A stretch of 8,702 bases of DNA. Origin: Candidatus Atribacteria bacterium. Its GTDB lineage: Bacteria > Bipolaricaulota > Bipolaricaulia > UBA7950 > UBA9294. The translations under genes and the position numbers were made by a program. The DNA lies in contig SPBW01000090.1 of the NCBI GenBank assembly GCA_004525685.1, positions 1 to 8,702 of the forward strand. The letters run 5' to 3'. Positions 1 through 7,637 of this stretch are shown piece by piece; positions within the stretch are counted from its first letter, which is position 1, and the number at the start of each line of letters is the position of its first letter. A model generated the notes under the pieces. It had not been told where the DNA came from. It did no database searches and was given only the letters and a program-made list of their open reading frames with translations.

Positions 1-354
1 ATGCAAGTTGTGTCATTCCTGCTGCTGGCGTTTCTTCAAAGCGCCGCCATGGCCTACTTGTACGCGATCATCGGTGGCATGTCTGGTGGCGTCGCCATCA
101 TCTGCATTGGCGTCTTGATGCCGAATCTGTTCGGTCGGCGCTATCTGGGCGGCATTCTCGGAGTGACTGCGGCACTCAATGTTGTTGGCTCCGCCATCGG
201 CCCCATCCTATTCGGCGCAGCCTTCGACCTGCTTCACGGCTACACGCAGATCATCATTCTTTCTTCACTGCTCCCGCTGCTTGCCGGTATCCTCAGCCTG
301 TTCGTGCGCAAGCCAGCTATAGTGACACATATCGGTCAGCCTCGATCAAACTAA
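1..354 (+). CDS. MFS transporter, C-terminal fragment (5' end outside window)
   Basis: The reading frame is open from the first base and ends at TAA 352-354, giving 117 residues. The ATG at base 1 is probably an internal methionine. The product is very hydrophobic. It has membrane segments at about residues 3-24, 26-44, 48-76 and 83-102, then a short polar tail (RKPAIVTHIGQPRSN) that would be cytoplasmic. The loop PNLFGRRYLGGILG (41-54), followed by a Gly/Ala-rich helix ending GPILFGAAFDLLHGY (67-81), is typical of the last helices (TM9-12) of major facilitator superfamily carriers. A full MFS protein is about 400 residues, so roughly 70 percent lies upstream. Substrate cannot be inferred. 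A 12-bp palindrome, AATCCGCGGATT (353-364), overlaps the stop codon but has no T-tract. Family assignment is good; subfamily is unknown. Confidence 0.75.
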   Translation: MQVVSFLLLAFLQSAAMAYLYAIIGGMSGGVAIICIGVLMPNLFGRRYLGGILGVTAALNVVGSAIGPILFGAAFDLLHGYTQIIILSSLLPLLAGILSLFVRKPAIVTHIGQPRSN

Positions 355-549
355 TCCGCGGATTGGACCTGCCGACCTAGCCACACTAGAGCCGCGCCTA
401 GAACAGGCTGTGGTAACCGACTTGTGATACTGTATGAACGAGCAGGCTGAGTGGCGCAAGATGTGCTGAGAGTGTTCTTTCAGAAACTCAGTGTTGTGAA
501 ATGGCAAGACTGCTGTGGTTTGGCCTGCGAGTATTGGCGAGGTGAGCGC

Positions 550-1263
550 ATGAAGAGGATTGCCGAGGGCGTGTACCTGCTTGAGGGGTTGCGTGGCTGC
601 AATACATACCTGCTCGTTTCAGGATCTAGCCTAGCCCTTGTGGATGCTGGACTGGGGAAAGATGTCGATCAGATCATCTCACAGATTGAGGAGGCCGGGT
701 TCGACCCATTCGCGCTTGAGACGATTGTCGTGACACATGCCCACCCCGATCATATCGGAGGTCTTGCCGGGCTTGCTCGTCGCTTGCATGCAGACATCCT
801 GGCGCACCGGCTGGAAGCTCCCATCATCGAAGGACGTGCTCAGCTACCTGCACGTACGGCGCTGCAGAAGGCCATGAACTGGCTTGGACGACGCAATCCG
901 CAGGTTGTTGCGGGGAAACTCGACGTGGCGCGCCGACTTGAAGACGGGGATATGGTTGATGCACTGGGCGGCTTGCGCGTGCTGCACACGCCCGGACACA
1001 CACCGGGGTGCCTGTGCTTGCTTCAAGAAGAGAAGGGCGCTTTGTTCTGCGGAGACCTGCTGTTTAATGGGAATCCTCTGACTGGTCGTGGCGGTCTGCG
1101 CTACGCGCCAAGAGCATTCAGTGTGGACCCAGATGAGGTGTCACGATCAGCGCAGAGTCTCTCTTCGCTGACGATTCACGCACTTTGCATGGGGCATGGG
1201 GAACCCTTGGTGTATGAGAATGGCGTTACGATGGAGGAAGTGCTCAAGACCATCTCACGATAG
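550..1263 (+). CDS. Metallo-beta-lactamase-fold hydrolase (glyoxalase II-like)
   Basis: This encodes a 237-residue soluble MBL-fold metal hydrolase, probably cytoplasmic because no signal peptide is seen. All expected metal ligands are present: THAHPDH (H63, H65, D67, H68), TPGHTPG (H150), CGDLLF (D169) and MGHGEP (H216). This pattern fits a dinuclear metal site of the glyoxalase II / MBL hydrolase type, which commonly acts on thioesters, lactones or related esters. The substrate cannot be told from sequence. I chose ATG 550 because GAGGTGA lies just upstream and the protein then starts with the usual first strand (MKRIAEGVYLLEG). The frame is also open upstream to a GTG at 451, but those 33 residues have no family features. 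An extended -10-like TGTGATACT (424-432) lacks a -35 match. The gene is convergent with the small minus-strand gene, 27 bp away. Confidence 0.85.
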   Translation: MKRIAEGVYLLEGLRGCNTYLLVSGSSLALVDAGLGKDVDQIISQIEEAGFDPFALETIVVTHAHPDHIGGLAGLARRLHADILAHRLEAPIIEGRAQLPARTALQKAMNWLGRRNPQVVAGKLDVARRLEDGDMVDALGGLRVLHTPGHTPGCLCLLQEEKGALFCGDLLFNGNPLTGRGGLRYAPRAFSVDPDEVSRSAQSLSSLTIHALCMGHGEPLVYENGVTMEEVLKTISR

Positions 1264-1290
1264 CGATGCCTTGATCAGTTGAGGATGCTC

Positions 1291-1443
1291 CTAGACTCTC
1301 CGATCCCGATTGGGAGCAAGCCCCTGTGCCTTGTGATGGTTCTCGATCTCCTTGTCAATCTCTTCTTCAGTTGGCTCTCGCTGCAGCTTCTTGGTCAGCA
1401 GCTTTGCTGCTCTCTCGCGTAATCGCTTCTCTTCTCGACCCAT
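1291..1443 (-). CDS. Small charged hypothetical protein (50 aa)
   Basis: I do not recognise this as a named family. It is a 50-residue, very charged protein starting MGREEKRLRE and ending APNRDRRV, predicted mostly helical, with no membrane segment or cysteine. The middle reads LQREPTEEEIDKEI (residues 20-33). REPT followed by an acidic helix also occurs in sigma-70 family region 3, but here it may be only a helix-capping motif. Reality is supported by an excellent ribosome binding site, GGTGGAGGGAGAAACC directly before ATG. The frame stays open further upstream (to about 1635), but that part overlaps the tlyA end and looks like shadow sequence, so I start at 1443. It lies 113 nt after the methyltransferase stop. 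A TATACT (1484-1479 on the minus strand) could be a -10 of its own promoter, though no -35 is clear. Confidence 0.6.
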   Translation of the reverse strand: MGREEKRLRERAAKLLTKKLQREPTEEEIDKEIENHHKAQGLAPNRDRRV

Positions 1444-1556
1444 GGTTTCTCCCTCCACCTTGATCAGCGTCTCACAGAAGTATATCCAATGCTGCTTGTG
1501 AACTGTTAGAGCAGGTTGATCATGAAGAAACCCGAGAGCAAACAGTGCGGTATTGT

Positions 1557-2324
1557 CTAGGAGCAGTGCAGAAGGAATTCGATATTGCCCTTCGAGCCTT
1601 CTACAGGGGATTGCATTTGATGAACGATGTGCCACGGGGTTTCGGCCTCGATGAATGCCTGAATATCTGAGAGCACGGCTTGCCTCAACGATTCTTCTTT
1701 GACCACGCCATCATCGGGAAGTCCATCTCTGCCGACTTCAAACTGTGGTTTCACCAGTGCGACGATTGTTCCCTTTGGAGCGAGGATCTCGACAAGAGGC
1801 GGCAGGATGAGCTTAAGTGAGATGAAGCTGACGTCGATGACGATGAGATCGACGGGTTCGCCGATGTCTTGCGGTTCGAGATAGCGGGCATTCAATCCCT
1901 CGCGAACGACGACCTTGGGATGACGTCGAATCCGCGAGTTGAGCTGGTCGTGGCCGACATCAATGGCATAGACCTTGGCAGCGCCATGCTGCAGCAGACA
2001 GTCTGTGAATCCGCCAGTAGATGCACCTACGTCGAGACAGATTTGTCCCGAAGGATCGATTCGGAATTGCTCCAGGGCGGCGGCTAGCTTGTCACCGCCC
2101 TGGCTGACATATTGCTCGAAGGACAGGATCTCGATTTCGGCTTCAGGATCGATGGGATGGCCTGGGCGCGTAAGAATGCGGCCCTCCACCTTGATGCGAC
2201 CGGCGGCGATCATCCTTTGGGCTCTCGATCGGCTGCGGATTAATCCGCGCTTCTTGATCACCTTGTCGAGGCGTTCCCGACCTGCAGCATTCTCCGATCT
2301 CCCGCCATTCTTGTTCTCCCTCAT
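1557..2324 (-). CDS. tlyA: TlyA-family rRNA (cytidine-2'-O)-methyltransferase
   Basis: This encodes a 255-residue TlyA/hemolysin A-type protein. The family uses S-adenosylmethionine to methylate the 2'-OH of 23S C1920, and in type II members also 16S C1409. An S4 RNA-binding domain occupies about residues 18-67 (RLDKVIKKRG ... AAGRIKVEG). An FtsJ/RrmJ-like Rossmann methyltransferase domain follows: the SAM loop LDVGASTGGFTD is at 97-108 and the catalytic tetrad is probably K79 (GGDKL), D164 (VIDVSFIS), K192 (VKPQFE) and E249 (GNIEFL). Length matches the family (about 250-270). The chosen ATG is 10 nt after the stop of the upstream propeller gene, so translational coupling is likely. The nearest SD-like GGAG is about 13 nt from it. 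An in-frame extension further upstream overlaps the propeller gene and is rejected. Old 'hemolysin' labels for this family are misleading. Confidence 0.92.
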   Translation of the reverse strand: MRENKNGGRSENAAGRERLDKVIKKRGLIRSRSRAQRMIAAGRIKVEGRILTRPGHPIDPEAEIEILSFEQYVSQGGDKLAAALEQFRIDPSGQICLDVGASTGGFTDCLLQHGAAKVYAIDVGHDQLNSRIRRHPKVVVREGLNARYLEPQDIGEPVDLIVIDVSFISLKLILPPLVEILAPKGTIVALVKPQFEVGRDGLPDDGVVKEESLRQAVLSDIQAFIEAETPWHIVHQMQSPVEGSKGNIEFLLHCS

Positions 2325-2334
2325 GACGAGAAGT

Positions 2335-3192
2335 CTACTCCGTATCTCCCGTTGGCTGCCAGGAAGGACCACCTGTCCAATCACGAGCGGGTGTGAGTTG
2401 TCGGTTCCCGCTGCCATCTGCATTGATAACGTAGATGGCTTCATTACCCCACGTGTACACAAGTTGTAGTCCATCTGACGACCAACTTGCGTACTCGTCA
2501 TGATTCCAATGTGTCGTCAGTCGGCGAACATTGGACCCGTCGGCGTTCATGATGTAGAGGTCAAAGTCTCGCTGGCCTGGAACGGATGAATTGAACGCGA
2601 CGAGTGAGCCATCAGGAGAAAGGACAGGGTGCTGGTCATCGACACCGTTGTCTGTCAGCTTGACGACATTGCTGCCATCGGAACCCATGATGTAAATCTC
2701 TGCATCGCCATCGCGATTGCTCTCGAATACGATTTGCGAGCCGCTCAATGAGGCCTTGGCATTCCACGCTCGAAGGGATGGATTCGTCAGCGCTTGAAGG
2801 TTGGAGCCGTCTGGATTCATGACCGAGATCCCTCCATTGATGGTGAAGAGAATCTGGCTCCCATCCGAAGACCATGATGGATTGCGTGCAGCCGTGCCAA
2901 GTGGGGAGATACGAAGCTGTTCTGAACCATCTGCATTCATCACATAGACGCTATCCGTCCCATCCCGATCCGATTGGAAGACGATCTTTTCGCCATCCGG
3001 AGACCACTCGGGATCGAAGTTGTTGCCTACATTCTCTGTGATCTGCGTTGGCGTTCCACCGCCAGCGGGAACGGTGTAGATGTTCACATTTCCCCACTGT
3101 CCATAGAAGTACGCGATTAGATCGGTGTCAGCCGCGGCTGTCGACACAGCCAGCAGCGAAGCAATCAGCGAGACGACAAAGGCTACTCTCAT
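2335..3192 (-). CDS. Secreted PD40 (TolB-like) six-bladed beta-propeller protein
   Basis: This is a 285-residue exported protein. Residues 1-21 form a signal peptide: MR, a hydrophobic core and small residues, with likely cleavage after STAAA, before DTD. The rest is PD40/WD40-like repeats. Five strong units carry W/L-S-P/S-DG near residues 63-67, 107-111, 149-151, 192-195 and 238-241, and each is followed by an [MI]xxDGS turn (85-90, 125-130, 169-174, 215-220, 256-261). The N-terminal strands (25-51) and C-terminal PSWQPTG (277-282) probably complete a sixth blade by 'velcro' closure. Propellers of this type occur in TolB and in surface or periplasmic binding proteins. The alpha/beta N-terminal TolB domain is absent, and no tolQRA or pal genes adjoin, so I do not call it tolB. 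The start is fixed by an ideal AAGGAGGT four nt before ATG. It probably shares a transcript with tlyA. Confidence 0.85.
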   Translation of the reverse strand: MRVAFVVSLIASLLAVSTAAADTDLIAYFYGQWGNVNIYTVPAGGGTPTQITENVGNNFDPEWSPDGEKIVFQSDRDGTDSVYVMNADGSEQLRISPLGTAARNPSWSSDGSQILFTINGGISVMNPDGSNLQALTNPSLRAWNAKASLSGSQIVFESNRDGDAEIYIMGSDGSNVVKLTDNGVDDQHPVLSPDGSLVAFNSSVPGQRDFDLYIMNADGSNVRRLTTHWNHDEYASWSSDGLQLVYTWGNEAIYVINADGSGNRQLTPARDWTGGPSWQPTGDTE

Positions 3193-3238
3193 ATCAACCT
3201 CCTTCGATCATTGTAGGTATGCCATGTGGGGAAATGGT

Positions 3239-3274
3239 GAATCCCGGGCAGCCCTATGAGCCTGCCCGGGATTC
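3239..3274 (-). terminator. 13-bp hairpin 3' of the aminotransferase gene
   Basis: GAATCCCGGGCAG (3239-3251) and CTGCCCGGGATTC (3262-3274) are perfect inverted arms of 13 bp with a 10-nt loop. The hairpin starts 22 nt beyond the aminotransferase stop on the minus strand and lies upstream of the propeller gene. The minus-strand sequence after it (ACCATTTCCCC) has no proper U-tract, so it may act as a 3' RNA-stabilising hairpin or a factor-assisted terminator rather than a classical intrinsic one. Confidence 0.55.
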
Positions 3275-3295
3275 CACCGCTTTCTAGTATATAAA

Positions 3296-4522
3296 TCAGC
3301 CAGTCGGCGTAGCGACTTCCTTACGCGTCTTGGCGTAGGCCTCAAGCCCAGCCTTGAGAACCTCTACGGCACGAACGAGTTTGGGCTCCTCAAGCACATA
3401 GGCGATGCGAATTTCGTCATGCCCCACGCCTTCACTGGCGTAGAATCCTGCGCCTGGTGCGACCATGGTTGTTTCGCCATCGAGATTGAAGTCATTCATC
3501 ATGAACTTGACGAACGATTCCGAACAGTCGATTTGCGGAAGCTTCACGAAGATGTAGAACGCACCTTCGGGCTTTCGACACACGGCTCCAGGGATCGTCT
3601 GAAGCGCATCGAACAACGTGTCGCGACGAGAGTGGAACTTCTGCCTCATCTGCTCGATCTCGGCCTTGTAGTTCGGATCGTTCAAGAACGACACCAACCC
3701 CAGCTGTTCAAAGGTTGGAGCCGAAAGACGGATCATGCACAGCTTGTTGATTGATGTGATGACGTCTTGATTGCGACTGACGACACAGCCGATGCGTGCA
3801 CCACAGGCAGAGAGCCTCTTGGAGATCGAGTCGACGAGAATGGCATGATCCTCCAGGCCGGCAATCTCAAGAACGCTCGTCGCGTGACCGTCGTACATCA
3901 GTTCGCGATAGGGCTCGTCGGAAATCACGAACAGATCGTGCTTGATTGCCAACTCGCCGATGGCTTCCATCTCCCTGCGAGTATAGGCAACACCTGTCGG
4001 GTTCCCGGGCGTTGAGAACAGGATGGCTGCGGTCTTCGGCGTGATGAGCTTCTCGATCTCCTCGATGGGTGGAAGATGAAATCCATCTTCAATGCGCGTG
4101 GTGATCGGAACGACCTTAATGCCGTTCATGATTGCATGTCCCGCGTAGTTGGGATAGAACGGCTCAGGTATCAGCACTTCATCGCCAGGATTGCAGGTCG
4201 TTTGAAGCGCAAACGCGAAGGCCTCGGAGCCACCAATAGTAATCCGAATGTCACTCTCTGTGAGTTCGATGCCCATGTCGGCGTAGAAGTGGAGCATGGC
4301 TTGAATCGTCTCAGGAATCCCCTGTGCTGGTGCATAGGAAAGCACATCGATCTTCGCCTCGCGCACACCCTGCATGAAGGACTTAGGCGTCGGAATGTCT
4401 GGCTGTCCGATGTTGAGATGATAGACATGGATGCCGCGCTTCTTGGCAGCAACAGCAAGTGGGACCAGTCGCCGAATGGGCGAGCCCTTCAGAGCCTTCG
4501 TTCGTTCCGATACACTACGCAT
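3296..4522 (-). CDS. PLP-dependent class I/II aminotransferase (AspB family)
   Basis: This encodes a 408-residue fold-type I aminotransferase of the aspartate/aromatic aminotransferase group, a cytoplasmic enzyme moving amino groups between an amino acid and a 2-oxo acid. Visible motifs: N-terminal HLNIGQPDIPTP (35-46); PGNPTG with N174, which contacts PLP; SDEPYREL with D202 (pyridine nitrogen) and Y205; SISKRLSACGARIG with the Schiff-base lysine K235 and phosphate-binding R243; and IRIAYV with R372, which binds the substrate carboxylate. Length is normal. Sequence alone does not decide the substrate. The chosen start gives MRSVSERTKALKGSPIRRLV, the expected N-terminus, with GGAGG 14 nt upstream, which is rather far. 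An in-frame ATG at 4591 would add 23 residues without a clear RBS. The gene follows ddl on the same strand (149 nt gap) and ends before a 13-bp hairpin. Confidence 0.9.
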   Translation of the reverse strand: MRSVSERTKALKGSPIRRLVPLAVAAKKRGIHVYHLNIGQPDIPTPKSFMQGVREAKIDVLSYAPAQGIPETIQAMLHFYADMGIELTESDIRITIGGSEAFAFALQTTCNPGDEVLIPEPFYPNYAGHAIMNGIKVVPITTRIEDGFHLPPIEEIEKLITPKTAAILFSTPGNPTGVAYTRREMEAIGELAIKHDLFVISDEPYRELMYDGHATSVLEIAGLEDHAILVDSISKRLSACGARIGCVVSRNQDVITSINKLCMIRLSAPTFEQLGLVSFLNDPNYKAEIEQMRQKFHSRRDTLFDALQTIPGAVCRKPEGAFYIFVKLPQIDCSESFVKFMMNDFNLDGETTMVAPGAGFYASEGVGHDEIRIAYVLEEPKLVRAVEVLKAGLEAYAKTRKEVATPTG

Positions 4523-4671
4523 GATCGTGAACCACACCTCCGTGGCAATCGAGAAGGTCTTCTTTACATCCGGCTGACCTTCAAGCCTCATTTCGGCGCG
4601 TATTGTCCATCATTCAAGCCGGCAACTTCAACGACGGATATGCATGAGGCGCAGGATTCTTCGCGCGAAAG

Positions 4672-5604
4672 CTAGGCGGTTGGCAGCTCTGACGTAGAAA
4701 GCATCATCGCGACCAAATCGTCATACTCGATTCCCTGGACTGAGGCGGCCCGAGGCAGATCAGACAGCGGGGTCATCCCAGGTAGCGTATTGACCTCCAG
4801 AAGATAGGCAATGCCATCGAGACCCAGTCTGAGATCGACTCGAGAATACCCGTGACACCCCAGCGACTGATGGGCTCGAAGAGCGATGTCTCTTACGTAG
4901 CTAGCCTCTTCTAGGGTTAAGGGAGCCGGCGCCAAGAACTCTGCTTGGCCATCCGTGTACTTGGCAGCATAGTCAAACAGCAGTCCTGGAAAGCGAATCT
5001 CAATCACGGGAAGAGCGACTTCTCTGCCCTCTATCATCAGGATTCCGACGGTTAGCTCTCGTCCCTCAATGAACGGCTCGATGAGAACGATGTCGAAGTC
5101 GGCAAGAACCGACTGGGCCGCTCTTGATAGCTCAGCCTCGCATTCGACGCGATGAACGGCAATCGTGGACCCTCCGTTTTGAGGCTTGAGAATCAGCGGG
5201 AACGAAAGCACGTTCACGGCTTCTTGCAGTTTCGAATCCATTGATTCTCGATCCAGAGTGACACTGGCGGGAGTGGGAAGATCTTTGGATCTGAAGATCG
5301 CCTTGGCCTGTTCCTTGTCCATGGCCCGAGCGCAAGCAAGAGGACCCGAGCCGATGGTCGGGATGCCCATCACTTGGAGGAGCAGTTGTACCGTGCCGTC
5401 TTCGCCCGATCCTCCGTGCAGGCAGTTGAACGCGATATCGATGCCTTTCAGTGCGGGCACGAGGCTATCCAGTGTTTCGATTTCCACGATGCGTGAGGCG
5501 TAGCCAAGCCGTTGAAGAGCAGCGAACACACCCTTGCCAGAGAGCAGCGATACTTCGCGCTCTGGGGAATCTCCTCCTGCCAGCACACCGATCATTTGCG
5601 TCAT
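4672..5604 (-). CDS. ddl: D-alanine--D-alanine ligase
   Basis: This encodes a 310-residue ATP-grasp ligase that joins two D-alanines into the dipeptide ending peptidoglycan precursors, in the cytoplasm. Motifs run in the expected order: GGDSPEREVSLLSG (10-23), HGGSGEDGTVQ (63-73), SGPLACARAMDKEQAK (86-101), the ATP-grasp lysine in LILKPQNGGST (137-147), GRELTVG (181-187), YSRVDLR (253-259) with Mg-ligand D257, and LLEVNTLPGMTP (268-279) with E270 and N272. The omega-loop reads DYAAKY. Its Y212 is in the position expected for D-Ala-D-Ala ligases, whereas VanA-type D-Ala-D-Lac ligases have His there. ATG 5604 is chosen because GGGAGG lies nine nt upstream and the protein starts directly at the first strand (MTQMIGVLAGG). 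A longer in-frame start at 5631 has no support. Its promoter region is shared back-to-back with the 16S promoter. Confidence 0.95.
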   Translation of the reverse strand: MTQMIGVLAGGDSPEREVSLLSGKGVFAALQRLGYASRIVEIETLDSLVPALKGIDIAFNCLHGGSGEDGTVQLLLQVMGIPTIGSGPLACARAMDKEQAKAIFRSKDLPTPASVTLDRESMDSKLQEAVNVLSFPLILKPQNGGSTIAVHRVECEAELSRAAQSVLADFDIVLIEPFIEGRELTVGILMIEGREVALPVIEIRFPGLLFDYAAKYTDGQAEFLAPAPLTLEEASYVRDIALRAHQSLGCHGYSRVDLRLGLDGIAYLLEVNTLPGMTPLSDLPRAASVQGIEYDDLVAMMLSTSELPTA

Positions 5605-5632
5605 GGTTTTCAGCCTCCCATCGCCTTGCATT

Positions 5633-5662
5633 ACGATAGTTCATTGAGTAGTATTCCGTCAA
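5633..5662 (-). promoter_or_regulatory. Candidate sigma-70 promoter of ddl
   Basis: On the minus strand TTGACG (5662-5657, 5/6 to consensus) is followed after 18 bp by TATCGT (5638-5633, 4/6). The start of transcription would fall about 20-25 nt before the ddl ATG, leaving just enough leader for its GGGAGG. The match is moderate and no experiment supports it. Confidence 0.4.
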
Positions 5663-5710
5663 CGAAGAAGTCAGATGCAAACGGGGATTCGGGCTCTTCA
5701 AAGCACTACC

Positions 5711-5739
5711 TTGACAGACCCGGATACCCTCGCTATACT
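5711..5739 (+). promoter_or_regulatory. Strong sigma-70 promoter of the 16S rRNA gene
   Basis: TTGACA (5711-5716) is a perfect -35 and TATACT (5734-5739) a 5/6 -10, separated by an optimal 17 bp. Transcription should begin near 5746, about 110 nt before mature 16S. The sequence upstream of -35 is not AT-rich, so no UP element is evident. No second strong promoter is seen in the ddl-16S interval. Confidence 0.85.
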
Positions 5740-5752
5740 TCCTCGTTGCTTG

Positions 5753-5766
5753 TTGGTCTTTGAAAA
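5753..5766 (+). promoter_or_regulatory. boxA-like antitermination element in rRNA leader
   Basis: TTGGTCTTTGAAAA lies shortly after the predicted transcription start. It closely resembles the rRNA-leader boxA (TGCTCTTTAACA in E. coli; TCTTTGAAAA forms in Gram-positive leaders), to which NusB/S10 bind for antitermination. A second partial match, TGTTCTTTGCAACA, begins about 30 nt later (5786-5799). It sits in a possible small hairpin (GTGTT 5785-5789 with AACAC 5796-5800). Confidence 0.55.
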
Positions 5767-5781
5767 GTGGATAGCGTGATA
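5762..5781 (+). other. 5' arm of pre-16S processing stem
   Basis: GAAAAG (5762-5767) and GGATAGCGTGATA (5769-5781) can pair with CTTTTC (7469-7474) and TATCACGCTGTCC (7456-7468) beyond the 3' end of 16S. That is 19 bp with one bulged T (5768) and a single G-U wobble. Inside it, GATTCGAT (5803-5810) can pair with ATCGAATC (7444-7451). Such leader/trailer helices bracket 16S in bacterial precursors and are the usual RNase III substrate. Confidence 0.8.
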
Positions 5782-5855
5782 GTTGTGTTCTTTGCAACAC
5801 TTGATTCGATGATTAACCCATCGATTTTCGATTTATAAGGATCAAAAACTTTTAA

Positions 5856-7418
<1,563 letters not shown>

Positions 7419-7455
7419 TAGGGAGTACCGGACCAACAACACAATCGAATCTGTA

Positions 7456-7474
7456 TATCACGCTGTCCCTTTTC
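7456..7474 (+). other. 3' arm of pre-16S processing stem
   Basis: This is the partner of the leader arm at 5762-5781. TATCACGCTGTCC (7456-7468) and CTTTTC (7469-7474) are complementary to it over 19 bp. The arm lies 38 nt past the mature 3' end, a usual distance for this processing helix. Confidence 0.8.
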
Positions 7475-7496
7475 TTCTTTCTCTTTCCTTCTTTTC
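7466..7496 (+). terminator. 31-nt pyrimidine tract after 16S (possible transcript end)
   Basis: Bases 7466-7496 are all C or T (mostly CTTT and TTCT units) and overlap the outer end of the processing stem. No local GC-rich hairpin precedes the tract, so it is not a standard intrinsic terminator. A long U-rich RNA segment directly after the strong leader/trailer stem could still mark where the 16S transcript ends or is trimmed. The function is inferred only. Confidence 0.25.
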
Positions 7497-7524
7497 ATCA
7501 CGCCGTCCATCGTTCCACTATCTA

Positions 7525-7540
7525 GGTGACATACGTTACC
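7525..7540. promoter_or_regulatory. Candidate CRP/FNR-type operator upstream of the regulator gene
   Basis: GGTGA-CATACG-TTACC is an inverted repeat with 5-6-5 spacing, the geometry of CRP/FNR-family sites (TGTGA-N6-TCACA, TTGAT-N4-ATCAA). It lies 97 bp before the start of a CRP/FNR-family gene, so autoregulation is plausible. The alternative reading is a weak terminator: a 6-bp stem (GGTGAC/GTTACC, one G-U pair) followed by ATTTTT. Confidence 0.3.
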
Positions 7541-7637
7541 ATTTTTGCGAAGCAATAGGTCATCTAAAACGGTAGCCCTTCCTGCCCGATTCACCTTCTA
7601 CACGTTACGCTGTTGATACAGATCAGAGGGAGGATGG

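Noticed and set aside
353..364. Palindrome AATCCGCGGATT at the MFS stop codon as a terminator
   Set aside because: There is no loop and no following T-tract; a 12-bp perfect palindrome alone is weak evidence.
451..549. Longer N-terminus for the MBL-fold hydrolase beginning at GTG 451
   Set aside because: The extra 33 residues have no family similarity, while ATG 550 has a good GAGGTGA and starts exactly at the expected first beta-strand.
1975..2469. 164-codon plus-strand open frame opposite tlyA and the propeller end
   Set aside because: It spans two well-supported minus-strand genes and their junction; Ser/Arg-rich with no recognisable motifs, it is a shadow frame.
2325..2501. Longer N-terminus for TlyA starting inside the propeller gene
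   Set aside because: It would overlap the propeller coding region by more than 150 nt, and TlyA proteins begin shortly before the S4 domain, as given by ATG 2324.
4660..4669. Palindrome TTCGCGCGAA just after ddl
   Set aside because: It is short, has no loop or T-tract, and could occur by chance in GC-containing sequence; no function is supported.
4076..4675. 199-codon plus-strand open frame opposite the aminotransferase start region
   Set aside because: It is antisense to a well-supported gene, has no domain features and no RBS, and its composition reflects the opposite coding frame.
4672..5604. VanA/VanB-type D-Ala-D-Lac ligase (glycopeptide resistance)
   Set aside because: The omega-loop has Tyr (DYAAKY) as in ordinary D-Ala-D-Ala ligases, not the His of lactate-using enzymes, and no vanH or vanX neighbours are present.
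7419..7637. tRNA-Ile or tRNA-Ala in the spacer after 16S
   Set aside because: No T-loop GTTCRANNC with paired arms, anticodon arm or acceptor pairing can be found in this interval.
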